NCBI GenBank assembly: GCA_003601725.1
Contig: PIYJ01000011.1
Coordinates: 1 to 19,986, forward strand
Reading direction: 5' to 3'
Length of the DNA: 19,986 nt
DNA from: Candidatus Bathyarchaeota archaeon
Lineage (GTDB): Archaea > Thermoproteota > Bathyarchaeia > Bathyarchaeales > DTEX01
This document shows, in pieces, positions 14,287 to 19,986 of this stretch. Made by a program: the position numbers and the translations under genes. Under the pieces are notes generated by a model that was given only the letters and a program-made list of their open reading frames with translations, made no database searches and had not been told where the DNA came from. Positions within the stretch are counted from its first letter, which is position 1; every line of letters starts with the position of its first letter.

Positions 14287-14715
14287 TTAAGATGTAACCT
14301 TCTTCCATTCCTTCATGAGTATGTCATAAAATGAATCCTCTTCTTCAATAGTGTCGAATAACCCTAAGCTTTCAGCCAATCTCTGCGCGATGAGATGATA
14401 GCAGAGATACGCCTTTTTATCCATCACATTATAGTAAAAGTCATTACACGAACAGAAGAATGCGGCTGGCATAACGAGATAGTCTCGTCTTCTTCCAACA
14501 ACTATCCAAACAGTTCTTCCACTAGGCTTGAAGATGTATTTTTTAACTCTCCCTTCATTCACAGCTCTCCACGCGTTTAAGAACCTTGAACCAAAAGTCT
14601 TTGTAAGAGAATCCATATGCCTCTTAGTCAACCTGCCCTTTAGCTTCGCCTCTTCGCATGCCTCCTTTAAACGATTAATTTCCAGTTTGCCTTCCAACAT
14701 CGATGCCTCTTCCAC
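14287..14715 (-). CDS. SWIM zinc-finger protein
   Basis: A 142-residue protein whose centre carries the SWIM motif CxC-x14-CxH (Cys88, Cys90, Cys105, His107) in FFCSCNDFYY...YLCYHLIAQRLAESLG. SWIM domains bind DNA or protein and occur in recombination factors such as Shu-complex proteins, as well as in transposases. The N-terminal 55 residues are helical and basic, followed by a beta region (VKKYIFKPSGRTVWIVVGRRRDYLV). GTG at 14715 has no clear ribosome site. ATG at 14700, preceded by AGAGG 5 nt upstream, may be the real start. It may be cotranscribed with the small membrane ORF downstream. A role in DNA repair is possible but not shown. Confidence 0.75.
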   Translation of the reverse strand: MEEASMLEGKLEINRLKEACEEAKLKGRLTKRHMDSLTKTFGSRFLNAWRAVNEGRVKKYIFKPSGRTVWIVVGRRRDYLVMPAAFFCSCNDFYYNVMDKKAYLCYHLIAQRLAESLGLFDTIEEEDSFYDILMKEWKKVTS

Positions 14716-14770
14716 GTAATAATGAAGAACCAGAAGGATTAATTAGTATTCATCCCCATCAAATTAGAAT

Positions 14771-15640
14771 TTACCTTCCCGATATCTTTCTAAGCCTGCT
14801 GAGAGAACCAAGAAACGTCCCATCTAGAAGGTAAATCTCAGCCTTCTCGAAGTCTATACTTCCAGAACGGAGAACGGGGCCGATGAAACCCTTAAATTTT
14901 TGCTGCCTTGTCAAACCATAGGCATTGATCGTCTGTCCTCCTAGAAAATCGTTGAATGAAGGCATTATGATCAGGTTATTGACGTTCAAGGAGATGTCAA
15001 GCTTCTTCAATACATTATCAATACTCTCCTTTTTTCTCACCCTCACATTGTGCCCCTTAAGCATAGCCTTCGCAAGCGTCCTATTGTTGCAAGGAGCTTT
15101 AACCCAAACCTGCCGGGTTATCCGAAAGCCTACGGGATCTCTGAACGTGATGACTGGGTGAACATGCCCTATAATTAGGCTTCTACAACCAAGCATCTCT
15201 AGAAAAGGCCAGGTGTGACCGTGAAAGAATCCTATGTCCCCGATTACTATGCCCCGCGGCGGCAGAACCTCAACTCTCTCAGGAAGCAGAGCTTCTATTT
15301 CCCCGTCATGATTGCCAGGTATGATTTGAACTTTCGGGACAACCTTGCAGATCTCCTCGAAGAATCTTGGAACGTCACGCCACTCTTCAGTCTCAATCTT
15401 CGCAACGGTATGCTTAACATCTCCTAAAATTAGAAGACGATCAGGCTTTTCCGAAGCTATTATGCGTTTAAGCCTCTCGAGAAGCTTTACTGTCTGCGAA
15501 GGAACATAGATTCCCTCTTCAGCCAGAGAGATCTCCCAGCCTATATGAAGATCCGAGATCACCAGGGTCTTTTCCGAATCTTCATTAACGATGAGCGCTG
15601 CATGAGAGCTGAGTAAACTTAACTTGCCAACTCTTTCCAT
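14771..15640 (-). CDS. Metallophosphoesterase, ICC/SbcD-related (COG1407, TIGR00024)
   Basis: A 289-residue calcineurin-like phosphoesterase. The metal and catalytic motifs are in order: SDLHIG (29-34), LGDVKH (72-77), GNHDG (109-113), HGHTW (140-144) and GHVHP (158-162). The C-terminal part has NNLIIMPSFNDFLGGQTIN (221-239), characteristic of the archaeal SbcD/ICC-like subfamily rather than Mre11. In many archaea this family lies near Lhr-type helicase genes, suggesting nucleic acid work, but no helicase is adjacent here. Substrate unknown. ATG at 15640 has no strong ribosome site. It is upstream of the SWIM gene by 55 nt on the same strand. Confidence 0.85.
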   Translation of the reverse strand: MERVGKLSLLSSHAALIVNEDSEKTLVISDLHIGWEISLAEEGIYVPSQTVKLLERLKRIIASEKPDRLLILGDVKHTVAKIETEEWRDVPRFFEEICKVVPKVQIIPGNHDGEIEALLPERVEVLPPRGIVIGDIGFFHGHTWPFLEMLGCRSLIIGHVHPVITFRDPVGFRITRQVWVKAPCNNRTLAKAMLKGHNVRVRKKESIDNVLKKLDISLNVNNLIIMPSFNDFLGGQTINAYGLTRQQKFKGFIGPVLRSGSIDFEKAEIYLLDGTFLGSLSRLRKISGR

Positions 15641-15775
15641 CGTGAATCTTCCGGGGGAAATATTTCCTTTTCAATCTGATAAATCTATGATTAAATAATC
15701 TCTAAAAACTCTAAGAAACCTCCAAAAAAGTGGCTTACGGATTCAACAATTCTTCATACCGGCTTCCTTGTGGCG

Positions 15776-16579
15776 TTAAATAAGAGAAACTATCTGAGAA
15801 TAAAGCCTCTCACTTGCTGTTGCAACTATTGAGAAACGTCTCAGTTCTGTCAAAGGAATCTCCATCTGTTCATCTGTGTCTAAAAGACTGAAGACCCCTC
15901 CTGATTCTCGTAAAATAAGCATCGCCGCGGCGAAATCAAGAGTTCGAATTTTACCGCGAAGATCAACATAAGCATCCAACGCGCCGGATGCAACGTGACA
16001 GATCTCAAGAGATGCCGCTCCTAGGGATCTCACTCTCCTCGCAGTCTTCATGACGGGGATAACTCGGTTAAGCCTTTCAGGAGTAGAGGAGACATCGATG
16101 CTTACAATGGAGTTTTTCAGCTCTGAAGCTTTTGATGTCGTTATCTTTTTTCCATCGAGTCTCGCCCCTTTATCCTTTTCGGCGACGTACAATTCCCCGT
16201 CGAAAAGATTTATCACAGCTGCCGCTTCCACATCTTCGAGGCTATCTTTAGACGCAGCAGCAAGTGAAGCTGAGGAGAAATTTATCCCTCGAACCGCGTT
16301 GGTTGTTCCATCAACCGCGTCGACAATTAAATATTCCTCGGGGTTTTCACCTATCTTCTGAACTCCGCCTTCTTCTCCTATGAGTATACATGATAAACCT
16401 TTTTCCTTGAGATATTCGACGACCGCTTTTTCAGCGATTTGATCAATGAATCTTGTGAGATCCCCGCCGAAACCGATACCTATTGCCTTTCCGCCTTCAC
16501 GGGATCCTAGAAATGGATGCACAGTGCGATAGATATTTTTAGATATCTCCATCAAAACATCCAAGTTGATCTGGTTCAT
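15776..16579 (-). CDS. Inositol monophosphatase / fructose-1,6-bisphosphatase family enzyme
   Basis: A 267-residue Mg-dependent sugar phosphatase of the IMPase superfamily. The metal motifs are IGEEGG (Glu69, Glu70), VDAVDGTTN (Asp87, Asp90; the usual proline after the first Asp is Ala) and TLDFAAA (Asp215; the usual Trp before the Asp is Leu). Archaeal members often hydrolyse both inositol phosphate and fructose 1,6-bisphosphate, so the substrate is open; with inositol-1-phosphate synthase in the same window, an inositol role is reasonable. ATG at 16579 follows AGGTGA (16585-16590). That ribosome site contains the TGA stop of the upstream M48 protease gene, so the two genes form a coupled operon. 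A T6 tract on the minus strand near 15726-15731 may end it. Confidence 0.87.
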   Translation of the reverse strand: MNQINLDVLMEISKNIYRTVHPFLGSREGGKAIGIGFGGDLTRFIDQIAEKAVVEYLKEKGLSCILIGEEGGVQKIGENPEEYLIVDAVDGTTNAVRGINFSSASLAAASKDSLEDVEAAAVINLFDGELYVAEKDKGARLDGKKITTSKASELKNSIVSIDVSSTPERLNRVIPVMKTARRVRSLGAASLEICHVASGALDAYVDLRGKIRTLDFAAAMLILRESGGVFSLLDTDEQMEIPLTELRRFSIVATASERLYSQIVSLI

Positions 16580-16584
16580 TCAAT

Positions 16585-18015
16585 TCACCTTAGCCGAAAG
16601 GCCTCCAAGAATCCAGCTATATTGTCCTTTATAGACTGAATGAATGGATGCTTAATGCTTGTGACGTCTTTAATTCTTTCTAATCGGGCTATACGGAAAT
16701 AAAGCGGTGGATGAGGATCCCATCCCAACCATTCCTGAAGTCTATAAGTCGGCATCCGTTCAAACTGAAGCCTACGGAACCCTATCTTCCTCAAAGCCTC
16801 AGCTAGAGTCTTCGGATTCCCAAGTTTGATAGCCGCCTCAAGATCTGCTTTTGCCTCAAAAAATTTTGCGATGAAATAGACTGCGGAGAGGGCGACGAAG
16901 AGATAGAAATAGCCGAAGATGAATAAGAAAGGCCAGAAGACGTAGACCCTAAGCAAGTATTCCGCTGCGGTCAACGCGAAGAGCATGAGGGGATCTCTTC
17001 CCTTTAAGTGGCTGAACTCATGGCCGATCACGCTGAGTATCTCATCGTCTTCTAGCTGCACAAGTAATCCGCTTGTGATGAGTACTATTCCGCGGCTTGG
17101 ATAGGGACCTGAGGCTGCAGCGTTGGGAATGATCGTGTTCGCAATGACGATCTTAGGGATCGGTAACCCGAACTTTTCCGCAACTTTCCTCACAATATCA
17201 TAAACGTTCACGACTTTTGTTGACATGCTTTCAGGTCGGCATGTAAAGCCATATTGAGAAAAGACTTCATTAGCCGTCTCGCAGTCAACTCTCCTCCCCA
17301 CGGCTAAGGTTCTCTCATAAATCTCTGCTTTTATCTTCATCAATGTCTCTCTGTTGAATCTACGTCTAAACTCCCTGTACTCGTCATGTTGAAGGTGGTA
17401 GTGAAATATGTGAACAGCTGGTTTTTCACGTGTGATCTGCCAGCTTCCCATCCTCATGATTATTTTGTCAGAGAAAAGGAAGATGACTAACTGCAGCATA
17501 ACGAGCAGAATCGGCGTGTACGGCCCAAAGATCATGAAGAGAAAAAGACTGATTGCGATGAATATGACAAAGAACAATAACATGCTTTCAGAGAACATTC
17601 GATAAATAATATTTCTTCTTTTCTGCGGGCCTCGCTCTAAAACAACCGGTTCACCCTCCACCCATGCGAAATAGAAGCTACTTCGTCTAACATGCTCTTC
17701 GAACAGTTGAACGGTGATGAAGAGATCTTCTTTCAATCTGTTTATTGTCTCTGGAGGAACTGGACCTCTCGTTGTGATCTTCACTTCTATCGGGTTTCCA
17801 GCCTTAAATTCGACTCTTGCCCACCACGTAGCCATAGGATCGGGGAGAACAAAGGAGATGAAGCGAGTATTATCTGATATTATGTTTACGAAACGATTCA
17901 TCTGAGGCAGTAAATAATGACGATAAAGGAACCTGATTAGGTCACTATAAGCATCCGGAGTGAGCTCAGTATCTATCACAAAGGATATAATATTCTCGTT
18001 TTCATCTATGAACAT
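16585..18015 (-). CDS. M48 family membrane zinc metalloprotease (HtpX-like) with a long N-terminal domain
   Basis: A 476-residue protein. Residues 1-130 form a soluble domain not found in ordinary HtpX. Two transmembrane helices follow (about 144-163 and 166-183), then the protease domain with HEFSH (332-336) as zinc and catalytic site and FEAKAD (386-391), whose Glu387 is the third zinc ligand. A further hydrophobic stretch lies at about 345-383 between the two. The substrate-side motif NAAASG (298-303) is also typical. Such proteases degrade or process membrane proteins. HtpX of bacteria is about 290 residues, so this form is greatly extended. It is translationally coupled to the phosphatase gene downstream. 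CTTTAATAT on the minus strand at about 18051-18060 is a plausible TATA box. Confidence 0.85.
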   Translation of the reverse strand: MFIDENENIISFVIDTELTPDAYSDLIRFLYRHYLLPQMNRFVNIISDNTRFISFVLPDPMATWWARVEFKAGNPIEVKITTRGPVPPETINRLKEDLFITVQLFEEHVRRSSFYFAWVEGEPVVLERGPQKRRNIIYRMFSESMLLFFVIFIAISLFLFMIFGPYTPILLVMLQLVIFLFSDKIIMRMGSWQITREKPAVHIFHYHLQHDEYREFRRRFNRETLMKIKAEIYERTLAVGRRVDCETANEVFSQYGFTCRPESMSTKVVNVYDIVRKVAEKFGLPIPKIVIANTIIPNAAASGPYPSRGIVLITSGLLVQLEDDEILSVIGHEFSHLKGRDPLMLFALTAAEYLLRVYVFWPFLFIFGYFYLFVALSAVYFIAKFFEAKADLEAAIKLGNPKTLAEALRKIGFRRLQFERMPTYRLQEWLGWDPHPPLYFRIARLERIKDVTSIKHPFIQSIKDNIAGFLEAFRLR

Positions 18016-18148
18016 GTTCTAATTCCACAAATGATTCTCAACATTCACGATATTAAAGTATCACGGTTAAACCAAGAAGGCTCCAAAAGGTTCCTCGAGG
18101 ACAATTGTGTTTCTCATCGCCTTTTTTATTTGCCGAATTCATCATCGT

Positions 18149-19405
18149 TTATATAGTCCCAGCTTCCCAGCTCGAAAGGTACCTCTTCTGTTCCTCTGTC
18201 ATCTCATCTATCTTTACCTTTAATCCCTTAAGTTTCAAACGAGCTACAAGCTCATCAATCTCTCTAGGAACAGGGTAGACCTGAGGCTTCAAGGACGGAT
18301 TCTTTGCAATGTATTCCACGCATAAGGCCTGATTCGAAAAAGACATGTCCATCACTTCAGACGGATGGCCCTCAGCTGATGCCAGATTCACAAGTCTTCC
18401 CTGAGCAAGCAAGTATATTCTCCTTCCATCCTTCAGGAGATACTCTTCTAGATTCGGCCTCACCGTCCTCTTCGAGACGGAGATCTCCTCAAGGTCTGGG
18501 ATACAGATTTCTACGTTGAAGTGACCGCTGTTGCCGATTATAGCTCCATCCTTCATCCTCAGCATATGCTCTTTCCGAATCACATGTATGCTCCCCGTGG
18601 TCGTCACGAATATGTCTCCCTTCTCAGCGGCCTCCGTGAGCGGCATGACTTGAAACCCATCCATTACAGCCTCGAGAGCTCTCAGAGGATTCACTTCCGT
18701 CACGATGACCTTGGCGCCCATCCCTCGAGCTCTCATCGCTAAGCCGCGGCCGCACCATCCATATCCGCAGACAACAAAGTTTTTCCCAGCCAATAAGACG
18801 TTGGTTGCCCTTAGAATTCCATCTATTGTGCTTTGACCCGTCCCGTAGCGGTTATCAAAAAGATACTTCGTGTAAGCATCATTCACGGCGATTATCGGAT
18901 ATTTAAGCTTCCCCTCCCCAGCCATAGCTCGAAGACGAATAACCCCAGTTGTGGTCTCCTCTGTCCCCCCCATGATGTTTTTTAAGGCATCCGTTCTCGA
19001 TGAGTGAATTGTGCTGACGAGATCAGCCCCGTCATCAAGCGTGATCACGGGTTTATGGTCAATTACCTTATTTACGCACCAGTAATACTCATCAGTCGTC
19101 TCACCACGCCAAGCGTAAACGTGGATTCCAGACTTCGCAAGTGCAGCGGAAACCTCATCTTGTGTTGAAAGGGGATTTGAGCCGCAAAGCGCAACCTCAG
19201 CCCCGCCTGCTCGTAGAGTCTCAACAAGCACAGCCGTCTCCTTCGTAACATGCAGGCATGCCCCGATTCTCAAATCTTCTAGGGGCTTCTCCTTCTCGAA
19301 CCGTTCCCTTATTTGGCTTAGAACAGGCATGTGTCTCGATGCCCATTCAACTAGAAGGTTGCCTTTCTCAGCTAGGTTTAAATCCTTAACTTTATAGTCG
19401 CCCAT
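18149..19405 (-). CDS. ahcY: S-adenosylhomocysteine hydrolase
   Basis: A 418-residue NAD-dependent enzyme splitting S-adenosyl-L-homocysteine (or an inosyl form, as reported in some archaea) to homocysteine and the nucleoside, relieving product inhibition of methyltransferases. Key motifs are CLHVTKETA (50-58), LDDGADL (123-129), GGTEETTTGV (146-155), KYPIIAVNDAYTKYLFDNRYG (168-188) and the Rossmann loop VCGYGWCGRG (212-221). The C-terminus stops at LSSWEAGTI and lacks the GPFKPxxYRY tail of the eukaryotic enzyme, as in thermophile/archaeal forms. A TATA-like block (GTTTTAATAAAAAA on the minus strand, 19423-19436) lies about 25 nt before ATG 19405, suggesting a leaderless message. Confidence 0.95.
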   Translation of the reverse strand: MGDYKVKDLNLAEKGNLLVEWASRHMPVLSQIRERFEKEKPLEDLRIGACLHVTKETAVLVETLRAGGAEVALCGSNPLSTQDEVSAALAKSGIHVYAWRGETTDEYYWCVNKVIDHKPVITLDDGADLVSTIHSSRTDALKNIMGGTEETTTGVIRLRAMAGEGKLKYPIIAVNDAYTKYLFDNRYGTGQSTIDGILRATNVLLAGKNFVVCGYGWCGRGLAMRARGMGAKVIVTEVNPLRALEAVMDGFQVMPLTEAAEKGDIFVTTTGSIHVIRKEHMLRMKDGAIIGNSGHFNVEICIPDLEEISVSKRTVRPNLEEYLLKDGRRIYLLAQGRLVNLASAEGHPSEVMDMSFSNQALCVEYIAKNPSLKPQVYPVPREIDELVARLKLKGLKVKIDEMTEEQKRYLSSWEAGTI

Positions 19406-19422
19406 TAGATCTTTTGCTCCCC

Positions 19423-19458
19423 TTTTTTATTAAAACAGAATCTAATAGAACATGTTCT
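19423..19458 (-). promoter_or_regulatory. ahcY promoter region with a 12-bp palindrome
   Basis: A TATA-like block (19423-19436 on the minus strand) sits about 25 nt before the ahcY ATG. Directly upstream of it is AGAACATGTTCT (19447-19458), a perfect 12-bp palindrome, where a dimeric regulator could act. No binder is known. Confidence 0.4.
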
Positions 19459-19526
19459 GCATTTAACTTTATTCTTGTCGGCCGTGAAATTTAAAAGAAA
19501 AGCATGAATCGAAGAGCCGAGTATCT

Positions 19527-19688
19527 TCATCTGGCTTTTATGTGCTTAACTATGGGAGGCCTGATCTTCCTTAAGACGCGATATCGGCAATACGGGCATC
19601 TTATCCCAAGCTCCAGCTCGGTGGATTTCACCGTGGCGCCGCACTTCAAACATTGATAGAGCAGAACGGGTTTTTCTTCCTCGCTCAT
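19527..19688 (-). CDS. rpo12: DNA-directed RNA polymerase subunit Rpo12 (RpoP)
   Basis: A 53-residue zinc-ribbon subunit of archaeal RNA polymerase, homologous to eukaryotic Rpb12. It reads YQCLKCGATV ... GIRCPYCRYRVLRKIRPP, with the CxxC...CxxC zinc site and the invariant RCPYCxYRxLxKxRP tail of the family. I place the start at ATG 19688 because AGGTGG at 19695-19700 lies 6 nt upstream; the open frame extends to 19712 but without a ribosome site. TTTAAATA on the minus strand (19755-19762) is a good TATA box about 70 nt upstream. The zinc ribosomal protein eL43, often beside this gene, is not seen. Confidence 0.92.
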   Translation of the reverse strand: MSEEEKPVLLYQCLKCGATVKSTELELGIRCPYCRYRVLRKIRPPIVKHIKAR

Positions 19689-19754
19689 TCCTTTCCACCT
19701 GGAAATATTCAATCTGATCTTGTTTAGCTTCGACGATTAATGTGAACATAGAAG

Positions 19755-19762
19755 TATTTAAA
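19755..19762 (-). promoter_or_regulatory. TATA box of rpo12
   Basis: TTTAAATA on the minus strand lies about 67 nt before the rpo12 ATG and predicts transcription from near 19730. The sequence fits the archaeal box A. Confidence 0.45.
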
Positions 19763-19986
19763 CTGCATGTTTGTTCGATTTGAATAGAAATCAGATGAGA
19801 CTGTTAAACCGCCTATGACGATGAAAAAGGGAACGCCAAATCTTTCTCACGTTTCAATTTTATTTTTGAGAATAAAAGGCTTAGAGAATGGAAACCCGAA
19901 GGATCAGCTCCGATCATTTGGAGTTCGGTTATCTTCGTTTTATTACATCTTCCAGCCTCATTATTAATGGTAATCCAAGATCTAAG
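19763..19986. other. AT-rich end of the window with no recognisable gene
   Basis: Neither strand has a convincing ORF, tRNA or repeat here. It may be the upstream region of a gene beyond the right edge. Confidence 0.4.

Noticed and set aside
19546..19749. Overlapping minus-strand ORF over rpo12
   Set aside because: Different frame from the conserved Rpo12 zinc ribbon; no family features.
1..19986. CRISPR array, insertion sequence, prophage or toxin-antitoxin module
   Set aside because: No regularly spaced repeats, transposase, integrase or paired toxin-antitoxin genes were seen; the small regulators stand without a recognisable toxin.

Overview
This window is archaeal chromosomal DNA. The evidence is a split set of archaeal information-processing and lipid genes: a NurA-type nuclease, an Alba chromatin protein, a two-OB-fold RPA-like protein, an archaeal SPOUT RNA methyltransferase, the RNA polymerase zinc subunit Rpo12, a DUF2070 membrane protein, a DUF131 membrane protein and a short thermophile-type S-adenosylhomocysteine hydrolase. 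TATA-like boxes, GGTGA-type ribosome binding sites and many TTG/GTG starts fit the same picture. The mixture suggests the TACK side of the archaea, possibly a Bathyarchaeia-like lineage, but sequence reading alone cannot fix the phylum. I see no rRNA, tRNA, CRISPR array, insertion sequence or phage genes.

Layout. 1-1018 (minus): a nurA-like gene cut by the left edge. It is divergent from 1153-1572 (plus), a small winged-helix protein, followed 26 nt later by a TudS-like (CD3072 family) protein. 2218-3225 (minus): two abutting paralogous HTH proteins, with a perfect 20-bp palindrome upstream as a candidate operator. 3483-6164 (plus): a complete cytoplasmic GH78 alpha-L-rhamnosidase, convergent with a URO-D-superfamily protein that is not HemE (6210-7301, minus). 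That gene is divergent from inositol-1-phosphate synthase (7401-8459, plus), which is followed by a SPOUT methyltransferase (8563-9438, plus).

9523-9798 (minus) is a small, possibly Sm-like protein, divergent from a DUF2070 predicted ceramidase-fold membrane protein (10004-11848). Alba follows (11953-12273) and is convergent with the RPA-like protein (12393-13268, minus). 13352-14081 (plus) holds two consecutive DUF131-type membrane proteins, the second carrying an eight-cysteine zinc domain at its N-terminus. 14055-15640 (minus) holds a small membrane protein, a SWIM zinc-finger protein and an ICC/SbcD-like phosphoesterase. 15776-18015 (minus) is a two-gene operon of an M48 membrane protease and an inositol monophosphatase/FBPase family enzyme. 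AhcY (18149-19405) and Rpo12 (19527-19688) close the window on the minus strand.

How the genes fit together. Inositol-1-phosphate synthase and the inositol monophosphatase family enzyme, although not adjacent, could supply inositol for archaeal phospholipids or solutes. AhcY recycles the product of SAM-dependent methylation, such as that by the SPOUT enzyme. NurA, the RPA-like protein, the SWIM protein and Alba form a scattered DNA maintenance set. The most accessory-looking part is about 1.0-7.3 kb: three small regulators with a similar N-terminal hairpin-helix segment, two strong palindromes, a sugar hydrolase and a URO-D-like enzyme of unknown substrate. No known defence or mobile system is visible, and I do not claim a new multi-gene system. 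The regulator pair with its palindrome, and the zinc-DUF131 fusion, are the best leads.
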